DNA from: CAWCGU01 sp963838095
GTDB lineage: Bacteria; Actinomycetota; Thermoleophilia; Solirubrobacterales; 70-9
Assembly (NCBI GenBank): GCA_963838095.1
Contig: CAWIPO010000008.1
Coordinates: forward strand, 930,001-994,000
Reading direction: 5' to 3'
DNA: 64,000 bases
Of the stretch, positions 27,309 to 37,116 are shown one piece after another (the stretch's first letter is position 1; the number at the start of each line of letters is the position of its first letter). Both the position numbers and the translations under genes were made by a program. The notes under the pieces were generated by a model, which was given only the letters and a program-made list of their open reading frames with translations, was not told where the DNA came from and did not search any database.

Positions 27309-28589
27309 TTACGCCGACTCGGCCTCGTCCAGATCGGCCGATTCGTCTGGAACCGCCTGGGTCACCAGCGTCGGCTGCTGGCCGCGCTCGATCGTCTCCT
27401 TGGTGACCACGCACTTGCTGACGTCGCGGCGCGAGGGGAGCTCGAACTGGACGTCGAGCAGGGTTTCCTCGAGGATCGAGCGCAGGCCGCGGGCGCCTGT
27501 CTCGCGCTCGAGCGCGCGATCGGAGATCGCCCCGAGCGAGTCCTCCGCGAAGACGAGCTCGATGTCGTCGAACTCGAAGAAGCGCTGGAACTGCTTCGTG
27601 AGCGCGTTCCGCGGCTCGGTCAGGATCTGGATCAGGTCCTCGCGGGTGAGCTGATGGATCGCCGCCACCACGGGCAACCGGCCGATGAACTCGGGGATCA
27701 GCCCGTACTCCATCAGGTCCTCCGGCAGCACCTTCTCGAACAGAGCGCCTGTGTCCTTCTGACTGCGTGAGATCACGTTCGCGCCGAAGCCGACGCCCTT
27801 GTGGCCGATCCGCTTCTCGATCACCTTGTCGAGGTTGGCGAACGACCCACCGCAGACGAAGAGCACGTTGGTGGTGTCGATCGTCAGGAACTCCTGGTGG
27901 GGATGCTTGCGCCCACCTTGCGGGGGCACCGAGGCGGTGGTCCCCTCGAGGATCTTCAGCAGGGCCTGCTGCACGCCCTCACCGGAGACGTCGCGGGTGA
28001 TCGACGGGTTGTCGGCCTTGCGGGCGATCTTGTCGATCTCGTCGATGTAGATGATCCCGGTCTCCGCCTTTTTGACGTCGAAGTCGGCGGCCTGGATCAG
28101 CTTCAGGAGGATGTTCTCGACGTCCTCGCCGACGTACCCGGCTTCGGTCAGCGCGGTGGCGTCGGCGATCGCGAACGGTACGTTGAGGATCTTCGCCAGC
28201 GTCTGGGCCAGCAGCGTCTTTCCGCAGCCGGTCGGGCCGAGCAGCATGATGTTGGACTTCTGCAGCTCGATCTCCTCTTCGCCACCGTTCTGCGCCATCT
28301 GCACGCGCTTGTAGTGGTTGTAGACGGCAACTGACAGCGCTCGCTTGGCGGTCTCCTGGCCGACCACGTATTCGTTCAGGACGGCGTCGATCTCCTGCGG
28401 CTTCGGAAGGTTCTCGAGCTCGAAGCTGGGCGGCGCGGTCAGCTCCTCGTCGATGATCTCGTTGCAGAGATCGATGCACTCGTCACAGATGTAGACGCCG
28501 GGGCCGGCGATCAGCTTCTTGACCTGTCGCTGGGACTTTCCGCAGAAGCTGCAGAGGAGCTGTTCGTTCGAGTCGGTTGGGCGTGCCAC
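27309..28589 (-). CDS. clpX: ClpX, ATP-dependent protease specificity subunit
   Basis: 426 residues, intact. AAA+ unfoldase that feeds substrates to ClpP. N-terminal C4 zinc domain (CSFCGKSQ, then CDECIDLC), Walker A GPTGCGKTLLAQTLA, Walker B GIIYIDEIDKIAR, RKADNPSITRDVSGEGVQQA (the conserved loop) and the ClpP-docking IGF-type position reading RIGHKGVGFGA. Start is GTG with a GGGAGGAAGG site 7-8 bases upstream. Separated from clpP by a beta-helix gene. Confidence 0.97.
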   Translation of the reverse strand: MARPTDSNEQLLCSFCGKSQRQVKKLIAGPGVYICDECIDLCNEIIDEELTAPPSFELENLPKPQEIDAVLNEYVVGQETAKRALSVAVYNHYKRVQMAQNGGEEEIELQKSNIMLLGPTGCGKTLLAQTLAKILNVPFAIADATALTEAGYVGEDVENILLKLIQAADFDVKKAETGIIYIDEIDKIARKADNPSITRDVSGEGVQQALLKILEGTTASVPPQGGRKHPHQEFLTIDTTNVLFVCGGSFANLDKVIEKRIGHKGVGFGANVISRSQKDTGALFEKVLPEDLMEYGLIPEFIGRLPVVAAIHQLTREDLIQILTEPRNALTKQFQRFFEFDDIELVFAEDSLGAISDRALERETGARGLRSILEETLLDVQFELPSRRDVSKCVVTKETIERGQQPTLVTQAVPDESADLDEAESA

Positions 28590-28723
28590 TACGGTCCTTC
28601 CTCCCTTGGGACGGGTATCGGCGGCCGCTTGGCTGAAGCTTAGACCGCGGCCGTTATTGGCTCGAGGGTCTTGTTACTCGCCCGCCGTGCCGGTCCCTGC
28701 AAGCGACGGCGCTGTTGCGTTGC

Positions 28724-29641
28724 TCAGCAGGGCGACAGGACGTTGCCGGCGCCGCCGAACGTGTTGCCGTTGCCGCAGTTGCCACTGCCCTCGTTCAGGA
28801 GGTTGGTCGGGTTGCCGCTGACGCGGTTGGAGGTGAGGACGTTCGCGTCGGATTCTCCGTCGAGGTGGATGCCGATCTCGCCGTTCTCGCTGACGTCGTT
28901 GTCGAAGATCCGCACGCCGTCGCTGTTGTGGAGGAAGATCCCGGTCGGCGGCCCGAGTCCTGCGAGATCGTTGTCGTGGATCCGGTTGCTCTCGACCACG
29001 ATCTTCCCGCCCGCGGAGTCCTCGACGATGATCCCCCGGTTGTTGTTGAAGGTGTTGTTGTCGCGGATGCTCAGCGCGCCGTTGCCGGTGCTGGTGATCC
29101 CGCCGACGTAGATCCCGGCATCCTCGAATCCGCGCGTGCGATTGCCGACGATGTTGATCCGCTCGCTGCCGAAGACGTTGATCCCGTACTCGACCTCCTC
29201 TCCGCAGGTGTTCTTGACGGTCAGGTCCCTGGCGCTCCCCCGTCCGACGCCGTTGAAGTCGACACCTATCGGCACTGAGCCGAAACCCTCGTCGGCGCCG
29301 ATCACCGTCAGCCCGCGCAGCAGCACTCCGCCGGTGCGAACGGCGATCACGATCCCGGTCCGGCAGCGGCCGTCGATGACGGGATCGTCGCCCTTCGCGG
29401 CGATGATCTTCACCCTCTTGGTGATCACCAGCGCTTCTCGGTAGCGGCCCGCGTGGACGCGGATCGTGTCGCCACTGTCGGCGCGGGCGATTGCCTTCGC
29501 GATCGCGTTATCGCCCGGGCGGACCTCGATCGGGCCGCGCCCACGGTTCTCGGCGAGGGCGCCGGGCGCCGCGATCAGCAGCGTTGCCGCCGCGGCAACG
29601 GCGAGCGCGGTGGGGCGACGAGTGAGTGCGAGGCGGCTCAT
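28724..29641 (-). CDS. Secreted right-handed beta-helix protein
   Basis: About 305 residues from ATG 29639-29641 (MSRLALTRRPT); a TTG five codons earlier is an alternative. Signal peptide to about residue 30 (LAVAAAATLLIAAPGALA). The mature part is a parallel beta-helix with about 23-residue coils rich in Asn, Gly, Ile and Val, e.g. GINVFGSERINIVGNRT, GIFLHNSDGVRIFDNDV and GIHLDGESDANVLTSNR, as in NosD/periplasmic carbohydrate-binding repeat proteins. The C-terminus has Cys residues (GSGNCGNGN, LSPC). Substrate unknown. It sits unexpectedly between clpX and clpP. Confidence 0.8.
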   Translation of the reverse strand: MSRLALTRRPTALAVAAAATLLIAAPGALAENRGRGPIEVRPGDNAIAKAIARADSGDTIRVHAGRYREALVITKRVKIIAAKGDDPVIDGRCRTGIVIAVRTGGVLLRGLTVIGADEGFGSVPIGVDFNGVGRGSARDLTVKNTCGEEVEYGINVFGSERINIVGNRTRGFEDAGIYVGGITSTGNGALSIRDNNTFNNNRGIIVEDSAGGKIVVESNRIHDNDLAGLGPPTGIFLHNSDGVRIFDNDVSENGEIGIHLDGESDANVLTSNRVSGNPTNLLNEGSGNCGNGNTFGGAGNVLSPC

Positions 29642-29684
29642 CGGGACTCTCAACACCCCCGCGAGCGTAAAGCTTCGCCCAGCT

Positions 29685-30269
<585 letters not shown>

Positions 30270-30325
30270 ACCGGCGGCAGTCTAACGATCGGGTTTGCTC
30301 GGCCCAGAGCCCGACGGGCGTCGGA

Positions 30326-31756
30326 TCAACGGCCGGGAGTCCAGAGCTCGCCGGGTTTGTCGGCTTCCTCTGTCCCACCCTCGGTGCTCTCGTCCCTCTG
30401 CCGCTCCCCCTTCTCTGGCGTCCACAGCCTCTCTCGGGCCTCCGCCTGCGCCATCGGAATCGGCTTCGCGCTCTCCGCCACCAGGTCGACGGCCTTTCGC
30501 AGCCTCAGATCCTCTCTCAGCACCGCGTCCCGCCCGCTTTCGCGGAGCTGCGCGAGCACCTTCTCCGGCGGGTCGTGGCCGTGGTCCTCGTGCCCCGGGC
30601 CCGGGTCGAGCGCGGCCAGCATCTCTCCCTCGCTGACCTCGATCCCCTCGGCGTCGGCGATCGCCGTCATCACCGCCTCGCGCTTCAGCGCCCGCTCGGC
30701 GTCTGGCCGCGCGTCGGCGAGCAGCCGTTCCTCCCCGCCTTCCTGCACGCGGGTGAAGTCCTCGCGCGAGATGCCGCGCCCCTCGAGCTGTCGCAGGAAG
30801 CGGTCGACCATCTCCCCGGCCCGCGCCGTGACCACCTCGTCGGGCAGCTCGATCTGGGATGCGTCGACCGCGGCGTCCACGGCGGCCGTTCGGAAGAGCT
30901 CGTCGGCGCGGCGGCCGAGCGCCTCGCGCAGCTTCGCCTCGATGTCGGCGCGCAGCTCGGCGAGGGTGTCGAACTCCGAGGCGTCGGCCGCAAAGTCGTC
31001 GTCCAGCTGCGGAAGCTCCTTCTCCCGGACCTCCTTCACGCTGACCGCGAAAGCTGCCGTCTTGCCCCCCAGTTGCTCAGCCGGGTAGTCCGCGGGAAAG
31101 TCGACGTCGATCGCGCGCTCCTCGCCCGCGCTTGCGCCACGCAGCCCCTGCTCGAGGTCGTCGAGAAGCCTGCCGCTGCCCAGCTCGACCAGCTCGTCGC
31201 GGCCCTCGCCGCCTTCGAACGGCTCGCCGTCGACAGTGCCGACGTAGTCGATCAGCAGATGGTCGCCATCCGCGGCCGGGCGCTCCACCGGGTTCAAGCT
31301 GGCGAAGCCCTCGCGAAGCCGATCGAGCTGCTCGCTGATCGCCTCCTCGGGAACCTCGGGCTCGGCCTTGCCGACCTCCAGCCCCCGGTACTCGCCGAGC
31401 TGCGCCGGAGGCCGCACCGAGACTTCGATCGAGAACTGAAGCGACTCGCCGGCGCTCTCCGGGAGGGTCGCGACGTCGAGCTTCGGCTCGCCGATCGGCG
31501 ACACGCCGGAATCGAGCAGCGCGCGCTCGTACCACTCGGGAAGGGAGTCGCGCAGCGCCTGCTCGACCACAGCGCCACGGCCGACCCGCTGCAGCACCAC
31601 CTGCGCCGGGACCTTGCCTTTGCGGAAGCCCGGGATCTTCAGCTCGCGCCCGATTTCGGCTGCGGCGCGCTCAATTCCTCGCTCGACCTCGGGGCTTTCG
31701 ACCTCGACCTCGATCCTGGCGCGCGAGTCGGGAAGATCTGTGACTGCGGTTTTCAT
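30326..31756 (-). CDS. tig: Trigger factor
   Basis: 476 residues, intact. Ribosome-associated chaperone and peptidyl-prolyl isomerase. Ribosome-docking signature PGFRKGKVPAQVVLQRVG near residues 43-60, FKBP-type PPIase domain about 150-245 (DGDHLLIDYVGTVDGEPFEG), helical C-domain after that. The last about 50 residues are charged and probably disordered (EARERLWTPEKGERQRDEST). First gene of the tig-clpP-clpX group; divergent from the aldo/keto reductase-like gene. Confidence 0.95.
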   Translation of the reverse strand: MKTAVTDLPDSRARIEVEVESPEVERGIERAAAEIGRELKIPGFRKGKVPAQVVLQRVGRGAVVEQALRDSLPEWYERALLDSGVSPIGEPKLDVATLPESAGESLQFSIEVSVRPPAQLGEYRGLEVGKAEPEVPEEAISEQLDRLREGFASLNPVERPAADGDHLLIDYVGTVDGEPFEGGEGRDELVELGSGRLLDDLEQGLRGASAGEERAIDVDFPADYPAEQLGGKTAAFAVSVKEVREKELPQLDDDFAADASEFDTLAELRADIEAKLREALGRRADELFRTAAVDAAVDASQIELPDEVVTARAGEMVDRFLRQLEGRGISREDFTRVQEGGEERLLADARPDAERALKREAVMTAIADAEGIEVSEGEMLAALDPGPGHEDHGHDPPEKVLAQLRESGRDAVLREDLRLRKAVDLVAESAKPIPMAQAEARERLWTPEKGERQRDESTEGGTEEADKPGELWTPGR

Positions 31757-31818
31757 TGGGCCGACAACCTTAGTGACGGCCAGTTGGCGACGGACGGTGA
31801 GCGGCTACCGTTGGCGGC

Positions 31819-32952
31819 ATGCGCGACCCCGGCCGGACGGCGATCGGCACCTGGAGCGGCGGGCGCTTCATGCGCTTCGGCGAGGACATCGGCGACGAGC
31901 GGCTGCGCTCGCTGTTGCTGCCGGACGCCGCGATCGACACGCTGGTGAGCGCCGACGTTTACGGCGAGGGCGCCGCCGACCGCCTGCTGGGTGAGGCGAT
32001 CACTGATGTTCGGCGCGATTCCTATGCCCTCGTCGGTGCGGTCGGCCACGACTTCTACGAAGGCGAGCGCGAGGGCGCGAAGGGCTTCCCGCGCTTCACC
32101 GACCCGGCGCTGCGCTCCGCCGACGGGTACGCCTCGTATCTGCGGATGGCGACCGAGCACAGCCTCGAGCGCCTGGGTGCCGAGGCCTTCGACCTGCTGC
32201 TGCTGCACAACCCCGACCGGATCGGCTACGAGAGCGAGGCGGTGTGGGATGGGATGGCGGCCCTCCGCGATGCCGGACTGACCCGCATGATCGGAATCGC
32301 TCCCGGGCCGGCCAACGGGTTCACGCTCGACCTGATCGGCTGCCTCGAGCGCTTCGGCGACCGCATCGACTGGACGATGGTGATCCTGAACCCGCTCGAG
32401 CCGTGGCCGGGAGAGCTGTGCCTGGCGGCGGCGGCACAGAACGACGTTCGCGTGATTACCCGGGTCGTGGACTACGGCGGGCTGTTCTGGGACGACCTGC
32501 TGCCGGGCGCCGAGATGGCCCCAGGAGACCACCGCAGCTTCAGGCCCGAGGGCTGGATCGAGGCCGGCCGGGAGCGGATCGACCGCCTGCGCCCGATCGC
32601 CGCCAGAGCCGAGCTGACGCCGCTGCAGCTCGCGTGCGAGTGGAACCTGGCCCACCAGGCGGTGCAGTGCGCCGTGCCGACGCTGATTCAGGAGGCGGGT
32701 GAAGCGGCGCGAGCGGTTGAGGACAAGCGCGAGGAGCTCGCCTCCCTGCCCGCCGATAGCCGTCTGGGCGCGGACGACATTGCACAGATCAGGCTGATCG
32801 GGGACAACACCGGCTGCATGGCGCTGAAGGGGGCGAGCCCCGATCATCAGGGGGCGGAGCGGCCGGATCGCTGGCCGCTGACGACGGAGCTGAGCGAGGT
32901 GGCCGACCGATGGGGGATCGAGCCGCAGCGCGAACTGGCGGCACGCGCTTGA
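31819..32952 (+). CDS. Aldo/keto reductase-like protein
   Basis: 377 residues. TIM-barrel aldo/keto reductase layout: N-terminal GTWSGGRFMRFGEDI, DTLVSADVYGEGAADRLLGEAI (Asp and Tyr of the catalytic tetrad), LLLLHNPDRIGYE (His), and a helical C-terminal third. At the strand where these enzymes carry the catalytic Lys (usually within TKVG or SKVG), this protein reads SYALVGAVGHDFYEG, so the Lys appears to be missing. It may use another residue or not be an oxidoreductase. No neighbour gives a pathway. Confidence 0.7.
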   Translation: MRDPGRTAIGTWSGGRFMRFGEDIGDERLRSLLLPDAAIDTLVSADVYGEGAADRLLGEAITDVRRDSYALVGAVGHDFYEGEREGAKGFPRFTDPALRSADGYASYLRMATEHSLERLGAEAFDLLLLHNPDRIGYESEAVWDGMAALRDAGLTRMIGIAPGPANGFTLDLIGCLERFGDRIDWTMVILNPLEPWPGELCLAAAAQNDVRVITRVVDYGGLFWDDLLPGAEMAPGDHRSFRPEGWIEAGRERIDRLRPIAARAELTPLQLACEWNLAHQAVQCAVPTLIQEAGEAARAVEDKREELASLPADSRLGADDIAQIRLIGDNTGCMALKGASPDHQGAERPDRWPLTTELSEVADRWGIEPQRELAARA

Positions 32953-32960
32953 GCGGGGGC

Positions 32961-33110
32961 ATGCGTTTGAGCACCCGTGACCGCCTGCTCGCCTGGGTGG
33001 TCACCGGCCCCGTCGGTCGCGGCGTCGCCTTCGCCATCGACCTGACCGCCGCTCTGATCGGGGGGGCGATGCGACGGTTACGGGCGCGCCGTCACTCCTC
33101 GGCTGCGTAG
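32961..33110 (+). CDS. Small hypothetical protein (49 residues)
   Basis: From ATG 32961-32963 with a GAGCGGGGGC run just upstream: MRLSTRDRLLAWVVTGPVGR, then a hydrophobic stretch GVAFAIDLTAALIGGAM and a basic end RRLRARRHSSAA. Probably one amphipathic or membrane helix with a positive tail. It begins 8 bases after the upstream stop and its 3' end overlaps the opposite-strand spermidine-synthase-like gene by 19 bases. Not recognised. Confidence 0.45.
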   Translation: MRLSTRDRLLAWVVTGPVGRGVAFAIDLTAALIGGAMRRLRARRHSSAA

Positions 33111-34585
33111 CCCAGAATCGAGCGGTCGACGAGCCACTCCACCGGCGCCCGATCGTCGGTGTAGACCTGTCCTCCGGGAAGCCGCGGCTCCAGCCTCGCG
33201 GCGTCGGCGACGGCAATCGCTCGAAGCTCCGGCGTCAGCAGCCCGAGTGCCGCTCTCAGGCGTGCTGCGGACGCGGGGGCATCGGTTCCGAGCATCTGCG
33301 TGTTCGTCGGCTCCTCGGGGTCCCGAAGGACCGTCGAGAATACCTCCGCCATCGTCGCGCCAATCGCCGTCTCGAGGTCGTTGTTTCCCTCGGGGTGACC
33401 GACGTTCACAAGCACGACACCGCCGGGAGCGAGGCGCGCACGGGCAAGCTCGAAGAACTCCTTCGTCGCCAGGTAGAAGGGGATGTACGGCTGGCGGTAG
33501 GCGTCGACGATGATCACGTCGAAGCCACCGGGCGAGCGGCGCAACCACGGCCTCGCGTCGTCGGCGTGCACCGCGAGGTTGGGGCTCGAGCCCATGTCGA
33601 AGTAGCGGTAGCCGACCTCCGTCAGCTCCGCGTCGATCTCGACGCCGTCGACGTGCGTGTCCGGGAAGTAATGGCCGTAGCCGCGCGCCGATGTCCCGGC
33701 CGCGTTGCCGAGAATCGCCACCCGCCCCGGAACCGTGTCGCGGGTCGCGAAAGGGAGCACGAGCAGCGAGTCCCAGTACTGGCCGGTCAAGAACGAGTCC
33801 GGGCGATACAGCGAATGCGTGGCCTGGCCCTCGTTCAGCTCCAGGCGCCGATCTCCGTCGGGCTCCTCGACCACACGGATGTACTGGTGCTCCGACTCGC
33901 CCTCCCATAGGACGCGCCCGTCGTCGGTCGCCTTCACGGTTCCCACCGGCAGCGCGATCACCCCGGCGATCAGCAGCGGAAGCGCGACGAAGCGCCAGCC
34001 GAGCCCGGCGGCGGCGACCAGCGCGAGGACGACCGCGAAGATCAGAAAGGTGCGCTGGGTGCCGGCGAAAGGGATCAGCGCAAGTGCGGCGAGAAGCGTC
34101 CCGGTGAGGGAGCCGACGGTGGATACGGCGTACAGCCTCCCAGCCACGCGGCCGGCATGCTCGACGTCGGGAACCGCGATCCGGATCGCCCACGGGGAGA
34201 CGGTCCCCATCAACACGACCGGGACGGCAACCAGGACCAGGACCCCGGCCAGCGAGCCAACGAACGCTCCCGCTTCGATCTCGTCGAGCGCGTCCACCGA
34301 GATGTCGAGAAACGGGCGCGCGACGAAGGGAACGACGGCGAGCAGGATCGCGGCCACCATCACCACCCGGCACAGGCTGGCGACGTCGGGGCGGCTGTCC
34401 CCCAGGCGGCCGCCAAGCCAGTAGCCGACCGAGAGCGCGACGAGAACGACGCCGATCGTGTTCGCCCAGATCACAGTGGAGGCACCGAAGAACGGCGCCA
34501 TCAGGCGCACGGCGGCGATCTCGGCACCGAGGCTCGCCATCCCGACCGCGAATACGAGGGCGTACAGGAAGCGGTTGCCCGTCAC
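33092..34585 (-). CDS. Membrane-fused spermidine synthase-like protein
   Basis: About 497 residues from GTG 34583-34585 (reads V/M-TGNRFLYALVFAVGMAS). The N-terminal about 220 residues are about seven membrane helices (SLGAEIAAVRLMAPFFGAST, YWLGGRLGD). The C-terminal about 250 residues are a spermidine-synthase-type methyltransferase fold: VAILGNAAGTSARGYGHYFP (nucleotide loop), VDGVEIDAELTEVGYRYFD, DDARPWLRRSPGGFDVIIVD and GGVVLVNVGHPEGNNDLE. These proteins are widespread, but polyamine synthesis is unproven for the membrane-fused type. The upstream ctaG frame runs into it without a stop, probably because a base is wrong. Confidence 0.8.
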   Translation of the reverse strand: MTGNRFLYALVFAVGMASLGAEIAAVRLMAPFFGASTVIWANTIGVVLVALSVGYWLGGRLGDSRPDVASLCRVVMVAAILLAVVPFVARPFLDISVDALDEIEAGAFVGSLAGVLVLVAVPVVLMGTVSPWAIRIAVPDVEHAGRVAGRLYAVSTVGSLTGTLLAALALIPFAGTQRTFLIFAVVLALVAAAGLGWRFVALPLLIAGVIALPVGTVKATDDGRVLWEGESEHQYIRVVEEPDGDRRLELNEGQATHSLYRPDSFLTGQYWDSLLVLPFATRDTVPGRVAILGNAAGTSARGYGHYFPDTHVDGVEIDAELTEVGYRYFDMGSSPNLAVHADDARPWLRRSPGGFDVIIVDAYRQPYIPFYLATKEFFELARARLAPGGVVLVNVGHPEGNNDLETAIGATMAEVFSTVLRDPEEPTNTQMLGTDAPASAARLRAALGLLTPELRAIAVADAARLEPRLPGGQVYTDDRAPVEWLVDRSILGYAAEE

Positions 34586-35453
34586 GAGCGCTTCAGAGCG
34601 TTCCTCCAGCCGCGCACCCTCCCGCGCGGTTGCCGCCCGCGCCGCACGCGCGTCATCCAGCTCCACACCCTGCTCGTGCGCGAGGTCGAGCAGCCGCTGT
34701 CGCTCGGTGTCCTGCTCGGCCCAGCGAAAGAAGATCCAGGCGAATAGCCCCAGGGTGACGAAACCGCTCTCGATCATCATCAGCATCCCCGCCGCCCCTT
34801 GGTCGGTGAGCGGGGCGATGCCCCACTCGGCCTCCCCCGGCGCGTAGTCGGGGTAAAGCGGCGGAGCCGGACCAGGCAAGCACGTTGGCGAGCACGCCGC
34901 CGGTGAGGCGGACGACGACGACGTAGGCGAGCTGCCAGCCGTAGCCGAACCAGGCCGGTTTCGGAAGCGGCCCAAGCAGCGGCATCCACATTGCGATCCC
35001 GAGCGAGAGGAACGCGGCGTGCTGCACCAGATGCAGTGCCGGGCTGGTCAGCACCCCCTGATAGAGGGCGCTGAGGTGCCAGAGGTAGAGGTTCAGCGCC
35101 CACAGCGGCAGCGCCACCAGCGGATTCGCCAGCGCCCGCAGCCAGCCGAGCCAGCGAACCGCGAGCAGGGGCTGAAGCAGAGGGCCGGTCAGTCCGAGCA
35201 CGATCAGCAGTGCCGCCAAGTCGGAGAGGATCAGGTGCTGCGCCATGTGGGCGACGACGAGCTCTTCGGCCACCCCGGATGCCGGCGGCAGGTCCGCGAC
35301 CGCGACCAGCAGCAGGCCAACCCCGAAACAGGCCTGACGCCACACCGGCACGGGGCGCTCGCGGCTCGCCAGCGTGGAGCTGCGCCGCACATACGCGTAC
35401 GCAACCGCCACCAGCAGCAGCGGCCCGAGCACGTCTATCACGACTTCCTGCAC
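34582..35453 (-). CDS. Cytochrome c oxidase assembly factor CtaG-like (frame broken once)
   Basis: caa3-type CtaG: several membrane helices, with HMAQHLILSDLAALLIVLGL and LWALNLYLWHLSALYQGVLT carrying the His residues usual in the family, ALHLVQHAAFLSLGIAMWMP, and VVVRLTGGVLANVLAWSG. A shift near 34868 continues as PPLYPDYAPGEAEWGIAPLT, DQGAAGMLMMIESGFVTLGL and FFRWAEQDTERQRLLDLAHE, the expected CtaG C-terminus. The end is uncertain; a TGA one frame over at 34582-34584 would give a GTGA overlap with the next gene. Start is GTG 35451-35453. Probably helps insert copper or heme into an oxidase encoded elsewhere. Confidence 0.82.
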
Positions 35454-35478
35454 CCAGCGATTGTTGCCTACAACGGGT

Positions 35479-36456
35479 CTAGAGCCACTGGATGCGCTTG
35501 AAGAAGCGGTGCAGGATGAGGGTAGAGATCAGCATCACCGTCAGCGCCAGCGGGTAGCCGATCCGCTCGTCGAGCTCCGGCATGTACTCGAAGTTCATCC
35601 CGTACACCGAGGCGATGAAGGTGGGCACAGCGATGATCGCGGCCCAGGCGGAGATCGCCCGCACGACCTCGTTTTGTTGCACGCTCAGAAGCGCGAGGTT
35701 TGCCTCCAAGATCGAGGTCAGCAGCTCGCGCTGGCTGGTCACCTGCTCGTCCACGCGCCGAGCGTGGTCGGAGACGTCGCGCAGGTAGCGACGCACCTGC
35801 TCGCCCACCTCCACGTACACCCCGCGCTCGAGGGTCTCGAGCGGGATCAGCAGCGGAAAGACGGCGTGGTGGAACTCGATCACCTCGCGCTTCAGGAAGT
35901 AGATCCGCTGCGTGACGTTCGACTCGGTGGTGAAGACCTCGCTCTCGACCTCGACGATGTCGTTGTCGATCCCCTCGACGACCGGCTGGTAGTCGTCGAC
36001 GACCTTGTCGAGCACGGCCCATGCCACCGCCACCGGGCCCTCCCGCAGCAGCTCCGGCCGCTCCTCGAGCCGTCGCCTTGCGGACGAGAGTTCACTCGCC
36101 GCGCCGTGCCGGACCGCGATCACGTAGGAGGGACCGAGGAAGAGATGGATCTCGCCGAACTCGACCTCCTCGCGCTCGTCGACGTAGCGGGTAGTGCGGA
36201 GGACGATGAAGGTCCTGTCGTCGTAGTCCTCGATCTTCGGCCGTTGGTGCGCATTGTGAGCGTCCTCGACCGCGAGCTCGTGGAGGCCGAACGACTTTGC
36301 CAGATCGTTCAGCTCGCCTTCGGCAGGCTCCTTGATCCCGAGCCAGACGAACTCGTTTTCCCCCGCCTTGCTCGCGAGCTCGGAAGCGCGCGCGACGTCG
36401 AGTGGGCCCTCGTGCTGGCGCACGCCGTCCTGGTAATGGGCGCAGTCGACGATCAC
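35479..36456 (-). CDS. corA: CorA-family magnesium/cobalt transporter
   Basis: 325 residues, intact, GTG start. Large cytoplasmic N-domain (residues 1-260) with a long stalk helix, then two membrane helices near the C-terminus (AIIAVPTFIASVYGMNFEYM and LALTVMLISTLILHRFF). The signature YGMNFEYMPE holds the GMN ion selectivity motif. Ends in the basic KRIQWL. Moves Mg2+ or related divalent ions as a pentamer. It is not clearly part of an operon. Confidence 0.93.
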   Translation of the reverse strand: MIVDCAHYQDGVRQHEGPLDVARASELASKAGENEFVWLGIKEPAEGELNDLAKSFGLHELAVEDAHNAHQRPKIEDYDDRTFIVLRTTRYVDEREEVEFGEIHLFLGPSYVIAVRHGAASELSSARRRLEERPELLREGPVAVAWAVLDKVVDDYQPVVEGIDNDIVEVESEVFTTESNVTQRIYFLKREVIEFHHAVFPLLIPLETLERGVYVEVGEQVRRYLRDVSDHARRVDEQVTSQRELLTSILEANLALLSVQQNEVVRAISAWAAIIAVPTFIASVYGMNFEYMPELDERIGYPLALTVMLISTLILHRFFKRIQWL

Positions 36457-36522
36457 GGCGAACTGTTCCCTTCGGGCCCCGCGCCTCCTCCCGTTGCAGC
36501 GCGTGGCCCGACTGGGCCTCGA

Positions 36523-37116
36523 CTACTTGATCGCGCCCTCGAGCCGCAGCAGGAACCTCTTCATCTCGGGCCCGCCGCCGTAGTTGCCGACGTCTCCCCC
36601 GGTTCTCAGCACCCGGTGGCAGGGGACGACGAGCGGGATCGGGTTCGACCCGAGAGCGCTGCCGGCGGCGCGGTAGGCGTTGGGGCTTCCTGCGGCCACG
36701 GCCATCTCCCCGTATGTGGTCGTGTCGCCGTACGGGATCCGGGCGGTCGCCCGAAGCACGCGGCGCCGGAACCCCGGGCCGCTGAGGGTCCAATCCAGCG
36801 GCAGGTCGAAGCTGCGACGCCGTCCCTCGAAATACTCGTCGAGCTCGCGCCGCGCCTCGTCGAGCCGCGCCGGGTGCTCGAGGATCCGGGGCGAGAGGTC
36901 GGCCGCGATGCGTGTCAGGACGTCATCCAGGTCCTCGTTGGGCAGGGCCACGCGCACCAGGCCGCGCGGCGTTGCGGCTACGACCACCGTTCCAAGCGGC
37001 GAGTCGGTCGTCGCGTAGGCGACGTCCAGCAGCCCATCGGCGCCGGCGCGCTCGGCGAGCAGCGCCAGCCTCTCCTCCATCGCGGTTGTTTCGGTTTTGC
37101 GCTTCCCGGGGCTCAT
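36523..37116 (-). CDS. ogt: Methylated-DNA--protein-cysteine methyltransferase
   Basis: 197 residues from ATG 37114-37116, which overlaps the upstream sigma gene stop (ATGA) and follows a GAGGAGGA site. Suicide repair of O6-alkylguanine. The active-site motif is IPLVVPCHRVLRTGGDVGNY; IPYGDTTTYGEMAVAAGSPNAYRA is given here in part as the DNA-binding helix (RIPYGDTTTYGEMA). The N-terminal domain (SPLGTVVVAATPRGLVRV) matches Ogt rather than a shorter form. Translational coupling to an ECF sigma factor suggests both are made under the same stress. Confidence 0.93.
   Translation of the reverse strand: MSPGKRKTETTAMEERLALLAERAGADGLLDVAYATTDSPLGTVVVAATPRGLVRVALPNEDLDDVLTRIAADLSPRILEHPARLDEARRELDEYFEGRRRSFDLPLDWTLSGPGFRRRVLRATARIPYGDTTTYGEMAVAAGSPNAYRAAGSALGSNPIPLVVPCHRVLRTGGDVGNYGGGPEMKRFLLRLEGAIK

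Noticed and set aside
33092..35453. A single CtaG-spermidine synthase fusion protein
   Set aside because: The CtaG frame already contains one shift, and a TGA one base out of frame lies at a GTG start exactly where the two proteins should separate, so two overlapping genes are more likely.
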